Assembly: GCF_002879885.1 (NCBI RefSeq)
Contig: NZ_PNYA01000025.1
Location: forward strand, 1 to 64,000
Direction of reading: 5' to 3'
Source: Trinickia dabaoshanensis
Lineage (GTDB): Bacteria > Pseudomonadota > Gammaproteobacteria > Burkholderiales > Burkholderiaceae
DNA: 64,000 bases
How positions within the stretch are numbered: position 1 is the stretch's first letter; every line of letters begins with the position of its first letter. A program made the position numbers and the translations under genes. Below the pieces are notes generated by a model that was not told the origin of the DNA, searched no databases, and saw only the letters and a program-made list of their open reading frames with translations. Below, in pieces: positions 20,010 to 28,775 of this stretch.

Positions 20010-21998
20010 ATGGCCGAACCGTTGCTGGCGCTGCGCGGCGTGGCGCGCCGCTATCTGTCGGGCGACAAGGAGATCGAGGTCCTGCGCGACATCGATCTCG
20101 ATATCGCGGCAGGCGAATTCGTGGCGATCATGGGCGCGTCGGGCTCGGGCAAATCGACGCTCATGAACGTACTTGGCTGTCTCGATCGACCGAGCGCCGG
20201 GCTTTACCGCGTCGGCGGCGTCGATGTCGGCGAACTCGAGCCCGATGCACTGGCGCAATTGCGCCGCGAGCGTTTCGGTTTCGTCTTCCAGCGGTATCAC
20301 TTGATGCCGCATCTCACCGCAGCCGACAACGTTCAGGTCCCATCGGTCTACGCCGGCGCGACGCGGTCCGAGCGCATCTCGCGATCGCAAGCCCTACTCG
20401 CGCAGCTAGGTTTGGCCGACCGGGCCGGGCACCGTCCGAACCAGCTTTCGGGCGGTCAACAGCAGCGCGTGAGCATTGCGCGGGCCTTGATGAACGATGC
20501 CGATGTCATCTTGGCCGACGAGCCCACGGGCGCACTCGATAGCCAGAGCGGAAGCGAGGTGATGCGCTTGCTTTGCGAACTGCATGCGGCCGGGCGCACG
20601 GTGGTGCTCGTCACGCACGACGAGCAGGTTGCCGCCTATGCACAGCGCGTCGTCGAGATGCGCGACGGGGCGATCGTCGGCGATCGCCGGCGTGCCGGCG
20701 CAACGATCGCTTTCGTGGCGCCTGGAAAAGCGCCTGCAACGCCCACCGCGGCTATGAGGCCGGTCACTGCCGCGCGCTCGATGCCACTTCGTTTTATCGG
20801 GGCGCGCGTCGGCCAGGCGCTCGCCACGGCTTGGGCAGCGCTGCTGGCGCATCGGCTGCGCACGCTGCTGACGATGCTCGGCATCGTGATCGGCATCATG
20901 GCGGTCGTATCGATCGTGGCCGTCGGCGAAGGCGCGAAGCGCTACATGCTCGATGAAATCGGCGCGATGGGCACGAACACGATCGACGTCTATCCGGGGC
21001 GCGACTGGGGCGACAGCGACGCGAGTCAAATCAAAACGCTCGTCGCCGCCGATGCGGATGCGCTCGCCCACGAGCCTTACGTCGATAGCGTCACGCCGGG
21101 GGTCAACCGAACTGCAGTCATTCGCCATGGCAACGTCGATGTTCAAGCAACGGTCACCGGCGTGGGGGAGCACTACTTTCAGGTGCGTGGGCTGAGGTTG
21201 GCCCAGGGCATCGCATTCGATTCGGAGGCGGTGCGCCGCACCGCGCAGGTCGCGGTGATCGATGCGAACGCGCGCCGCAAGCTGTTCGGCGCGCATGCCG
21301 ACGTCATCGGCGAAACGATCTTGGTCGGTAACGTGCCTTGCGTCGTGATCGGCGTGGCGGCCGAAAAGCGCGCGATGTGGGGCGGCGGCATGAACGAGTT
21401 GACGGTGTGGGTGCCTCACACCACCGCCAGCGCCCGACTCGTGGGCGGGCGCCGGCTCGACGGCATCATCGTACGGATCAAGGCGGGGCAGCCGAGCGAG
21501 GCGGCCGAGCGCGGCGTCGTCGAATTGCTCACGCGCCGTCATGGGCGCAAGGACTTCTTCACCTACAACATGGATACCGTCGTCAAAACGGTCCAGTCGA
21601 CCGGGCGGGCGCTGACGCTCCTGCTCTCGCTGATCGCCATCGTCTCGCTCGTCGTCGGGGGGATCGGAGTGATGAACATCATGCTCGTGTCGGTAACCGA
21701 GCGTACGCGGGAGATCGGCATCCGGATGGCCGTCGGCGCGCGGCGCAGCGATGTCATGCTGCAATTTCTCGTCGAAGCCGTGCTCGTCTGTTTGATGGGC
21801 GGGACCATCGGCATCGCGCTGTCGTTCGGCGCTGGCTTCGTGTTTTCCGCGTTCGTCGATCAATGGAGCATGATCTTCTCGACGAACTCACTGATTTTCG
21901 CCGTGGCGTGCTCGACGGCGATCGGCGTTGCATTCGGTTTCATCCCCGCTCGCAATGCGGCGCGGCTCGATCCGGTGCAAGCGTTGGCGCGCGATTGA
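20010..21998 (+). CDS. macB: MacB-type ABC exporter, fused ATPase and permease
   Basis: Inner membrane ATPase-permease of a macrolide or toxin tripartite pump. The protein has 662 residues, near the usual 648. The ATPase domain shows Walker A GASGSGKST (42-50), the signature LSGGQQQR and Walker B VILADEPTGALDS. A transmembrane helix around residues 280-300 (LLTMLGIVIGIMAVVSIVAV) follows. The large periplasmic MacB domain and a C-terminal FtsX three-helix core with the motif RTREIGIRMAVGAR complete it. It sits between its adaptor (3 bp) and its outer membrane factor (15 bp), forming a complete MacAB-TolC-type operon. The substrate is unknown. Confidence 0.96.
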   Translation: MAEPLLALRGVARRYLSGDKEIEVLRDIDLDIAAGEFVAIMGASGSGKSTLMNVLGCLDRPSAGLYRVGGVDVGELEPDALAQLRRERFGFVFQRYHLMPHLTAADNVQVPSVYAGATRSERISRSQALLAQLGLADRAGHRPNQLSGGQQQRVSIARALMNDADVILADEPTGALDSQSGSEVMRLLCELHAAGRTVVLVTHDEQVAAYAQRVVEMRDGAIVGDRRRAGATIAFVAPGKAPATPTAAMRPVTAARSMPLRFIGARVGQALATAWAALLAHRLRTLLTMLGIVIGIMAVVSIVAVGEGAKRYMLDEIGAMGTNTIDVYPGRDWGDSDASQIKTLVAADADALAHEPYVDSVTPGVNRTAVIRHGNVDVQATVTGVGEHYFQVRGLRLAQGIAFDSEAVRRTAQVAVIDANARRKLFGAHADVIGETILVGNVPCVVIGVAAEKRAMWGGGMNELTVWVPHTTASARLVGGRRLDGIIVRIKAGQPSEAAERGVVELLTRRHGRKDFFTYNMDTVVKTVQSTGRALTLLLSLIAIVSLVVGGIGVMNIMLVSVTERTREIGIRMAVGARRSDVMLQFLVEAVLVCLMGGTIGIALSFGAGFVFSAFVDQWSMIFSTNSLIFAVACSTAIGVAFGFIPARNAARLDPVQALARD

Positions 21999-22013
21999 AC
22001 CGGGGGCTCCGTG

Positions 22014-23462
22014 ATGTCATTCAAACGTTTTACCGGTTCGGCCGCGATGACTGCAAGAGTCGCCGCGGCCGCGATCGCCGCTGTGTCGATTGCGGGCTGC
22101 GCGTCCACGGCGCGCGATGCCGAATGGCGCCGGCCCGACGTGCCGGCGAGTTGGTCCGGCGCCGAAGCTCCGGCCGACGGCGACTCGGGAGACTCGCCGA
22201 CGGACGCTCGGCCAGCCGCCGCGCGGTCCCCGGGTGGTACGCCATGGGCCGAGCGCTGGTGGGCGAGCTTCGACGATCCCGCGTTGGACGCGCTCATCGA
22301 ACGGGCAGTGGCCGACAATGCCGATCTTGCGATCGCCGCGATCCGTGTGCATCGTGCGCAACTCGAGGCGGGGCTCGTCGATGCAGGCACAGGCCTGCAA
22401 GCCGCCCTCAGCACAGGGGCCGGGGTGACGAGGCCGTTTGGCGCCGATCGCGCGCGCGTGTCGACGGGTGTCAATGCGGTTTTGTCGTTTGAACTCGACT
22501 TGTGGGGCAAGCTGGCCGCGCGTCGCGACGAAGCGTCTTGGCGCGCGCAGGCAAGCGAGGCCGACCGCGATGCCGCCGCTTTGCTATTGATCGGTACGAC
22601 CGCGAAGCTCTATTGGCGCATCGGCTATCTGAACCAATCGATCGCGTTCGACGAGGCGTCCGTGATCGATGCGCAGCGGACGGCCGCGATCGTCGAGTCA
22701 CGCGCGGCCGCGGGCGCGGCATCGCCGCTCGATGCGGCGCAAGCGCGCCGGCAGGTCGCCGCCCAGCGGGCCGCTTTGTCGCAGCGCAAAATCGAGCGCG
22801 AGTCGAAGCGCAACGCGTTGGCACTGATCTTGGCCCAGCCGCCGCGCGAGCGCGGGCAGGAGCCGGCGAGCTTGCGCGGCGCGGTCATACCGAACGTGAC
22901 CGCGAGCTTGCCGGCCGTCGTGCTGGCGAGGCGGCCTGACATACGCGCCGCCGAATCGCGTTTGCGCGCGCGCTTGGCCAACGTCGATGTGGCTCGGGCG
23001 TCCATTTATCCGGACATCACGCTGACGAGCGAGCTGGGCACGAGCAGCGACATGCTGCTTCGCACTTTGCAAAACCCGGTCGCTTCGCTCGGCGCTGCGT
23101 TGGCACTGCCGTTCGTTCAGTGGAATACGGTGCGCCTGAACGTGGCCTTGTCCGAAAACGAGTTCGACGAAGCGTCGATCGCATTCCGGAAAGGACTGTA
23201 CGGTGCGCTGGCCGAAGTGGAAGATGCGTTGGCGGCGCGAGCGCAATTGGACGAGCAGGCCGTTCAGCACGCTCGCGCCGGCGAGGACGCGACGCTCGCC
23301 GTGTCGCTGGCGCGTGCGCGCTTCGAGCTGGGCGCAACCGATGCGGCGCCTTGGCTCGAGGCGCAACGCGCGCAGCGTTCGGCCGAGCGCGACCGTATGG
23401 CGAACCATCTGGCTCGGCTCGAAAATCGAATGGATCTTTTCCTTGCGCTCGGAGGCGGCTAG
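22014..23462 (+). CDS. NodT-family outer membrane efflux lipoprotein
   Basis: Outer membrane channel (TolC/OprM fold) completing the MacAB pump. The protein has about 482 residues. A lipobox SIAGC follows the signal peptide TARVAAAAIAAV, so the N-terminal Cys should be lipidated. Two OEP repeats are visible; the family segments ADLAIAAIRVHRAQLEAG, AGAASPLDAAQARRQVA, LARRPDIRAAESRLRA and FELGATDAAPWLEAQR are all present. A GTG directly precedes the ATG at 22014. It ends the efflux operon. Confidence 0.93.
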   Translation: MSFKRFTGSAAMTARVAAAAIAAVSIAGCASTARDAEWRRPDVPASWSGAEAPADGDSGDSPTDARPAAARSPGGTPWAERWWASFDDPALDALIERAVADNADLAIAAIRVHRAQLEAGLVDAGTGLQAALSTGAGVTRPFGADRARVSTGVNAVLSFELDLWGKLAARRDEASWRAQASEADRDAAALLLIGTTAKLYWRIGYLNQSIAFDEASVIDAQRTAAIVESRAAAGAASPLDAAQARRQVAAQRAALSQRKIERESKRNALALILAQPPRERGQEPASLRGAVIPNVTASLPAVVLARRPDIRAAESRLRARLANVDVARASIYPDITLTSELGTSSDMLLRTLQNPVASLGAALALPFVQWNTVRLNVALSENEFDEASIAFRKGLYGALAEVEDALAARAQLDEQAVQHARAGEDATLAVSLARARFELGATDAAPWLEAQRAQRSAERDRMANHLARLENRMDLFLALGGG

Positions 23463-23568
23463 CATCGGCATGGCCATTCGCAGGCCTGTCGAGATCGAGG
23501 GAAACGAGTATCATCCGTCGCTACCGCCCGAAGACAATGGCCATCCCAGCATCAAGGAGTCAAGCGAA

Positions 23569-23871
23569 ATGATTCGTCACATCGTCATGTGGAAATTGAA
23601 GGAAAGCGCGTTGGGCGCGAGCCGTGCCGAAAACGCGGCGAAGCTCAAGGAGCGTTTGGAGAGTTGCACCGATATCGTCCCGGGCATCGTGCGCCTCGAA
23701 GTGGGCGTTGCCACGCAAGGGCTCGATTCGACCTATGACGTCGTGCTCATTTCCGACTTCGCGGATAAGGCCGCGCTCGATGCCTATCAGGTTCATCCCA
23801 CGCACGAAGCCATCAAGGAGTTCGTGGTCGCCGTGCGCGAGTCGCGCGAGTGCGTCGACTTCGAAGTTTGA
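23569..23871 (+). CDS. Stress-responsive Dabb (A/B barrel) domain protein
   Basis: A 100-residue dimeric alpha-beta-barrel (Dabb) domain protein. The hallmarks are the start MIRHIVMWKLKE and the second half YDVVLISDFADKAALDAYQV-HPTHEAIKEFV. AAGGAG (23554-23559) stands nine bases ahead of ATG 23569; longer upstream readings run into the efflux gene. The biochemical role of bacterial Dabb proteins is mostly unknown. It heads a run of five small metabolic genes on the same strand. Confidence 0.88.
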   Translation: MIRHIVMWKLKESALGASRAENAAKLKERLESCTDIVPGIVRLEVGVATQGLDSTYDVVLISDFADKAALDAYQVHPTHEAIKEFVVAVRESRECVDFEV

Positions 23872-23908
23872 CCGTCATCGAGCATACGGATAGCAGAGCG
23901 AACGCATC

Positions 23909-24412
23909 ATGCCCAAGCGAGAGGAGTCGCAGTCCGCGCAAGCACCCGAGGCCGCGCGCGAGCGTACGATCGAGAGTCCGTTCGTCGATCACCTCGGCGT
24001 TCGCCTAATCTCGGCGGAAAACGGCGAAAGCGAAGTTGCGCTGACGCTTGCCGAAACGCAGATGAACACCTGGAATGTCGCGCACGGCGGAGTCACGATG
24101 ACGCTCGCCGATGTCGCGCTCGCCACTGCCGCGCGCAGCTTGACCGAGGACGGCGTGGGTGTGGTCACTGTCGAAATGAAGGTCAACTTCATGCAGCCGG
24201 GCCGCGGCGAATTGCGCGCGTACGGCCGCGTGCTGCATCGTTCGAGCACCATGGCGTATTGCGAAGGCGAGGTCCGTGACGATAGCGGCAGCTTCGTCGC
24301 CAAGGCGCTCGGTACGTTCAAATACATGCGGCGGCTCGCGGTTGGACGCGAGGTCGTCGAACAAAGAAGGCGCCGGCCTCCCGGCACCCAGCCCGGCCCG
24401 AGCGACGGCTGA
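23909..24412 (+). CDS. PaaI-type hotdog thioesterase
   Basis: Hydrolyses an acyl- or aryl-CoA. The protein has 167 residues with a single hotdog domain. The core motif NVAHGGVTMTLADVALATAA carries the conserved HGG-x-(4)-LAD pattern of the PaaI/YbgC group, and VEMKVNFMQPGRGELRAYGR is the second conserved strand pair. The last ~25 residues are Arg/Pro-rich and outside the domain. It lies 37 bp after the Dabb gene. The substrate is unknown. Confidence 0.87.
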   Translation: MPKREESQSAQAPEAARERTIESPFVDHLGVRLISAENGESEVALTLAETQMNTWNVAHGGVTMTLADVALATAARSLTEDGVGVVTVEMKVNFMQPGRGELRAYGRVLHRSSTMAYCEGEVRDDSGSFVAKALGTFKYMRRLAVGREVVEQRRRRPPGTQPGPSDG

Positions 24413-24479
24413 TCGCTCGGGCGCTGCGCGTTTTCGTCGCCGTTTTCCCGCCATTCGCGAATCGGAGAGAAAAATCGCC

Positions 24480-25478
24480 ATGACCCCAATGAATCGCCGT
24501 ATCGTGCTGGCCTCGCGCCCGCAGAAAGCCGTCTCCGCCGAAAACTTCCGACTCGAGCAAACGCCGCTCGCGGAACTGGCCGACGGCCAGTTCCGTGTCC
24601 GCAACCATTACTTGTCGATCGATCCGTATATGCGAGGCCGCATGAACGACGCGAAGTCGTATGCCGCGCCGCTCGGCATAGGGGACGTGATGATCGGGGG
24701 CACGGTTGGGGAGGTGGTGGAATCGAAGCACCCAGGCTTCGCCGTGGGGGACAAAGTCACAGGGATGTTCGGTTGGCAGGACTACGACACCTCCGACGGC
24801 GCGGGCGTGCGCAAGATCGACGATGCGCGCGTGCCGCTCACGGCTTATCTAGGCGTGGCCGGCATGCCGGGCGTCACGGCCTGGTACGGGCTGAACAAGA
24901 TCATCGCGCCGAAGCCGGGACAGACGGTCGTCGTGAGCGCCGCCAGTGGCGCTGTCGGCAGCGTCGTCGGTCAGTTGGCCAAGTTGGCCGGATGCCGGGC
25001 GGTAGGCATCGCGGGTGGCGAACAGAAATGCCGCTACGTGACCGGCGAACTCGGTTTCGATGCCTGCGTGGATTACAAAGCGGGCAACCTGTATGCGGAT
25101 CTGAAGGCGGCCACGCCCAACGGCGTCGACGGCTATTTCGAGAACGTCGGCGGGGACGCGTTCGATGCGACCTTATCGCGCATGAATCCGTTCGGCCGCA
25201 TCGCCCTGTGCGGCATGATCGCCGGCTACGATGGGCAACCGGTGCCGCTCAAACAGCCCTCGATCATCTTGACGATGCGTTTGCTCGTGCAGGGCTTCAT
25301 CGTCACCGAGCACCTCGATGTCTGGCCGGAAGCGCTCGGCGAGCTCGCGAGCCTCGTCGCGCAAAAGAAGCTGCGCTATCGAGAGTGCATCACCGATGGC
25401 CTCGAGCATGCCCCCGAGGCATTGATGGGCTTGCTGCAAGGCAAGAACTTCGGCAAGCAACTGGTCAAGATCGCTTAA
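24480..25478 (+). CDS. NADP-dependent alkenal/one oxidoreductase (CurA-like MDR)
   Basis: A zinc-independent medium-chain dehydrogenase/reductase of the CurA / prostaglandin reductase / leukotriene B4 12-hydroxydehydrogenase group. It reduces the C=C bond of enals and enones with NADPH. The protein has 332 residues. Diagnostic segments are YLSIDPYMRGRMND, the Rossmann motif SAASGAVGSVVGQLAKLAGC, GYFENVGGDAFDA and FGRIALCGMIAGYD. The ATG at 24480 was chosen over open sequence back to 24276, which overlaps the thioesterase gene. It could act in aldehyde detoxification. Confidence 0.92.
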   Translation: MTPMNRRIVLASRPQKAVSAENFRLEQTPLAELADGQFRVRNHYLSIDPYMRGRMNDAKSYAAPLGIGDVMIGGTVGEVVESKHPGFAVGDKVTGMFGWQDYDTSDGAGVRKIDDARVPLTAYLGVAGMPGVTAWYGLNKIIAPKPGQTVVVSAASGAVGSVVGQLAKLAGCRAVGIAGGEQKCRYVTGELGFDACVDYKAGNLYADLKAATPNGVDGYFENVGGDAFDATLSRMNPFGRIALCGMIAGYDGQPVPLKQPSIILTMRLLVQGFIVTEHLDVWPEALGELASLVAQKKLRYRECITDGLEHAPEALMGLLQGKNFGKQLVKIA

Positions 25479-25579
25479 CCAAGATCGGCTAACGATGGGC
25501 ACTGCCTAGCGCATCGGGCCCGCCAAGGGCCGGTGCGCGGCACTTTCCCGCGCGGCAACACGAAGCGCAAGGAGAACGC

Positions 25580-26440
25580 ATGGAACAATTCGACGGCAAG
25601 GTCGCCGTCATTACGGGCGCCGCGAGCGGGTTCGGCCGCGCATTCGCGCAAAAGGGCGCGGAGCTCGGAATGAAGCTCGTTTTGGCCGACATCGACGGGG
25701 AAGCGCTCGGCGATGTCGTTGCATCGCTCACCGCGGTAGGGGCCGATGCGATCGCGGTGCCGACGGACGTGTCGGATGGCGCGGCTGTCGAAGCGCTCGC
25801 GCGGCGCACGCTCGACGCTTACGGCAAGGTCCACCTGCTGTTCAACAATGCGGGGGTGGGCGCGAGCGGCTATCTTTGGGAGATGAGCGAGAACGATTGG
25901 GCGTGGGTATTCGGCGTCAACGTGATGGGCGTTGCCAACGGCGTGCGCGTCTTTACGCCGATCATGCTGAACCAGAACGAACCGGCTCACATCGTCAATA
26001 CGGCTTCTGTCGCGGGCCTGGTCTCGCCGCCGTCGATGGGGGTGTACAACGCGTCGAAGCACGCCGTCGTCTCGCTGACCGAGACGCTCTATCACGACCT
26101 GCGGCGAGCCGGTGGGCCCGTTGGTTGCTCGCTGCTGTGTCCGGCGTTCGTCCCGACCGGGATCGCGCAAGCCGAGCGTTCGCGGCCGGCGCGCTGGCGT
26201 AACGAAGCGCCGCCGTCGGCGTCGCAGATACTGGCCGGCAAGGAGATCCGCAAGGCCGTGCGCTCGGGCCGGCTTGCCGCCTCCGATATCGCCGAGGCCG
26301 CCTTCGATGCCGTGCGTGCCGATCGGTTTTACGTCATCACCCATCCGGCCATCATGGAAAGCGTTCGCGTCCGTCACGAAGATATCGAGCAGATGCGGGC
26401 ACCGACCGACCCGTCGGTTTCGCCTCGAGGCAGCACCTGA
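25580..26440 (+). CDS. Short-chain dehydrogenase/reductase (SDR)
   Basis: A classical SDR of 286 residues. The cofactor motif TGAASGFG, the structural NNAG, and the catalytic Ser plus YNASK are all in the expected order. An acidic residue at the end of the second strand (VLADIDGE) suggests NAD preference. The C-terminal 30 residues are an extension beyond the usual ~255. An AAGGAGAA ribosome site precedes the ATG. It lies in a row with the CurA-like gene. The substrate cannot be assigned. Confidence 0.9.
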   Translation: MEQFDGKVAVITGAASGFGRAFAQKGAELGMKLVLADIDGEALGDVVASLTAVGADAIAVPTDVSDGAAVEALARRTLDAYGKVHLLFNNAGVGASGYLWEMSENDWAWVFGVNVMGVANGVRVFTPIMLNQNEPAHIVNTASVAGLVSPPSMGVYNASKHAVVSLTETLYHDLRRAGGPVGCSLLCPAFVPTGIAQAERSRPARWRNEAPPSASQILAGKEIRKAVRSGRLAASDIAEAAFDAVRADRFYVITHPAIMESVRVRHEDIEQMRAPTDPSVSPRGST

Positions 26441-26491
26441 CATGCTGTGCGGAGCCATGCCGCCGGGCTCGAAACGTACGAGGAGCTACCG

Positions 26492-26929
26492 ATGCGCGAC
26501 GTGACGATTCAAGCGGGCGATTGGCATGGTCTGGGCAAGGACGCCGCTGGCGTGCGCGAGGCCGTCTTCGTGCGCGAGTTGGGCATCGCGGCTCCGCTCG
26601 TCTCGGATGAAGCCGACCTCGATGCGGTGCACGTCGTCGCGTATCGCGAGGGCGATGCCATCGCGGCGGCCCGTTTGCTGCCGGACGGCGCGATCGGGCG
26701 GCTCGCGGTGCTGCCTCGAGCTAGGCGCTCGGGAGTAGGGTCGTTGATTCTCGAAGCGCTGCTCGCTCACGCGATACAGCGCGGCGACGCGTGTGTGAGA
26801 CTTTATGCGCAGCGCGATGCCGTTCCGTTCTATCTTCGGCACCAATTCTCGACCGTTGGCGAACCGTTTTATGAGGCGGGAGTCGAGCACGTCGAGATGG
26901 TCCGGCAACTCAAGGAAAACGGCCACTGA
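26492..26929 (+). CDS. GNAT family N-acetyltransferase
   Basis: A 145-residue acetyl-CoA-dependent transferase (ElaA/YjcF-like small GNAT). The acetyl-CoA loop is GRLAVLPRARRSGVGSLILE, with the R/Q-x-x-G-x-G/A pattern. VREAVFVRELGI near the N-terminus and FYLRHQFSTVGEPFYEAGV-EHVEM at the C-terminus are typical of this subgroup. AGGAG (26481-26485) favours ATG 26492 over the frame start at 26447. The substrate is unknown. Confidence 0.85.
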   Translation: MRDVTIQAGDWHGLGKDAAGVREAVFVRELGIAAPLVSDEADLDAVHVVAYREGDAIAAARLLPDGAIGRLAVLPRARRSGVGSLILEALLAHAIQRGDACVRLYAQRDAVPFYLRHQFSTVGEPFYEAGVEHVEMVRQLKENGH

Positions 26930-26965
26930 GTAGCCGGTCGCGCGAGCCCGGTTCCGGCAATGGAA

Positions 26966-27802
26966 TCAGGCGCGGGCATCCCGCGGGTTCGACAAAGCAA
27001 ACTCGAATGTGAATCGCCGCTCGAAGGACCCGGGGCGTTCGATGCGGTGCGAACCGTCGTCGTCGCTACGTTCGGCGATTTCGACGCCGGCTATCGCGCC
27101 GGTCGTCCGAACACGCAGCGCGGTTGTGCCCCGCGTGCCGTAATCGGGTGTTTCGATGAAGGCGGCCGATAGGGCGCGCTCGCGCTCGAGGCTGATACCG
27201 GTCGAGGGCAGCGTTTCATCGGCAGCCACGCGCGGGTCGCGCATGAGTTCGATCAGCGCATCGAGTTCGGGCGTGCCGCCCCGATCGGTCAACTTCCCTA
27301 GCTCGGCGCGCTTGCGCACGAGTTTCGGCCACGGGGTGTCGAGCACGGCGTTCGAAATGCCGTGCACACCCTCAGGCAAGAGACTCGGGGCCGCATCCGC
27401 GCGATTGCAATACCAACCGAGTTCGCGCCGGGCGAAATCGCCCACGATCAAGTTGAAGCCGTTGTACGCCGCGCCGCGCTCGGCGATGTCGCACAGATAG
27501 TCGAGCGGCGCTCCCCGTTGCCCCACGAGGTAATCGGCGACGAGTGCGCCGCGCGTGGGTGCATCGGCGCGAAACGCGCGCGCATCGCGATGATTCGTGA
27601 GCGCGGCGAAGCGTCCGTCCCGCGTAAGCCCGAGCCAAGTCCCCCCGCCGACGAGGTCGCGACAGGCGAGCACGCCCGGGGCATCGGTCCACCAATCGAG
27701 CGGCGCGGTGGCGCGCGCGAAAAATTCGTCGCGATTGGCGGCAAGCGTGAGGAGGGCGCCGGCCCGGGAGTCAGGCCGCCAGTCGAATACGATCAAGCAC
27801 AT
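26966..27802 (-). CDS. NRDE (TANGO2-like) family protein
   Basis: A 278-residue protein of the NRDE/Tango2 superfamily. The name-giving motif is at N23-E26 in LTLAANRDEFFARAT. The chain starts Met-Cys, as in many family members with an N-terminal-nucleophile-like fold. Further matches are WTDAPGVLACRDLVGGGTWL and HGISNAVLDTPWPKL. The ATG at 27802 is the only one that leaves Cys2 near the N-terminus. The role is unclear; eukaryotic TANGO2 has been tied to heme and lipid handling. It is convergent with the GNAT gene. Confidence 0.9.
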   Translation of the reverse strand: MCLIVFDWRPDSRAGALLTLAANRDEFFARATAPLDWWTDAPGVLACRDLVGGGTWLGLTRDGRFAALTNHRDARAFRADAPTRGALVADYLVGQRGAPLDYLCDIAERGAAYNGFNLIVGDFARRELGWYCNRADAAPSLLPEGVHGISNAVLDTPWPKLVRKRAELGKLTDRGGTPELDALIELMRDPRVAADETLPSTGISLERERALSAAFIETPDYGTRGTTALRVRTTGAIAGVEIAERSDDDGSHRIERPGSFERRFTFEFALSNPRDARA

Positions 27803-27937
27803 AGGTGGATAGGAGCGATCGTGACGTGAAACGGGGATCGAAGGTTCGGTTGTAAGTCGGTCTGAAAATGCGTCGGTGATGCGGTGCTCTACAGCGTGTT
27901 CGGAAAAACTCGAGGTTTTCACCGAGAGACGTCGAAT

Positions 27938-28420
27938 ATGACCGCCTCATGTTATTTCAGATTGAATGGCAAACGCATGTCCACCCTCCAGTGCTTGGAC
28001 TTCGGAAGCATGCTGGCGTTTTCGGGAAACGGGAAGTTCGTGAACGACCCTCAGGCAACTGCGATACCAAAGAATGGGCCGCTCCCCCACGGCAAATACT
28101 ATATCCTGGACCGGCAATCAGGCGGTCGCCACGGTGCAGTAGTCGATGCGTTAAACGACGGCGCAAACGGGACCCATCGAGGGCACTGGTTCGCACTCTA
28201 CTCGACCGTACCGCCCATCACAGACGCTGTAACGGTGAACGGCGTCAGGCGCGCGAATTTCCGAATTCATCCCGTCGGCTATTGGGGCGTAAGCGAGGGA
28301 TGCATCACACTGCCTAACGTTGAAAATTTCTATGCTCTGCGCACATGGCTCAAGCGCCACCCACCGTCGAAGATTCCCGGCACCGAACTCGACTTTTACG
28401 GTACGGTCACGGTCATATGA
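27938..28420 (+). CDS. Tlde1-like (DUF2778) L,D-transpeptidase effector
   Basis: A 160-residue protein resembling Tlde1, a type VI secretion effector that attacks peptidoglycan tetrapeptides as an L,D-carboxypeptidase/transpeptidase. The active-site signature RIHPVGYWGVSEGCITL is intact, with H111, S119 and C122. The early segment KNGPLPHGKYYILDR and the tail IPGTELDFYGTVTV are also family features. No signal peptide is visible, as expected for a T6SS cargo. Its stop overlaps the next gene by ATGA (28417-28420), a hallmark of effector-immunity pairing. Base composition is visibly less GC-rich than the flanks, suggesting transfer. A longer in-frame start at 27884 is possible. No T6SS structural gene is in the window. 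Confidence 0.82.
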   Translation: MTASCYFRLNGKRMSTLQCLDFGSMLAFSGNGKFVNDPQATAIPKNGPLPHGKYYILDRQSGGRHGAVVDALNDGANGTHRGHWFALYSTVPPITDAVTVNGVRRANFRIHPVGYWGVSEGCITLPNVENFYALRTWLKRHPPSKIPGTELDFYGTVTVI

Positions 28421-28749
28421 AACGCACTTCTGTCGACTTAGTGCTGGCGGCGCTTCTGACGTTCCCGGTGTACGTCGGGTTGGCCAATAACCGGACGATC
28501 AACGATTGGTTCCTTTATGGGCAAGCGTGGGAACTGTTCCAGCCATTGTTCGATCTGGGCAATGCGATTGGCATCGACCGGCAAGCCGCGATCGTGATCG
28601 GAACGATGTTCACTGTGAGTTTCGTGCTATCCCTTACGGGCATCATCGTCGTGCGCTACGCAGTACGGAAGCTGCCAAGCCGCGTTAGACCGCCGAATGC
28701 AAGAGCGCGCCAGCGGTTCCCTCAGCGACCTCCCGCCGTTCGCTCCTGA
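28417..28749 (+). CDS. Tldi1-like membrane immunity protein (putative)
   Basis: A 110-residue protein with two hydrophobic segments: residues ~6-24 (VDLVLAALLTFPVYVGLA) and ~58-82 (AAIVIGTMFTVSFVLSLTGI). The loop between them should lie in the periplasm, where a peptidoglycan enzyme acts. The C-terminus is Arg/Pro-rich. The start overlaps the effector stop. A homologue lies at 55578-55850, also overlapping the remains of a Tlde1 gene, which supports the immunity role. The function is inferred from position and the paired recurrence. Confidence 0.72.
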   Translation: MKRTSVDLVLAALLTFPVYVGLANNRTINDWFLYGQAWELFQPLFDLGNAIGIDRQAAIVIGTMFTVSFVLSLTGIIVVRYAVRKLPSRVRPPNARARQRFPQRPPAVRS

Positions 28750-28775
28750 TACACGCGACTACCGACCACCACGCC

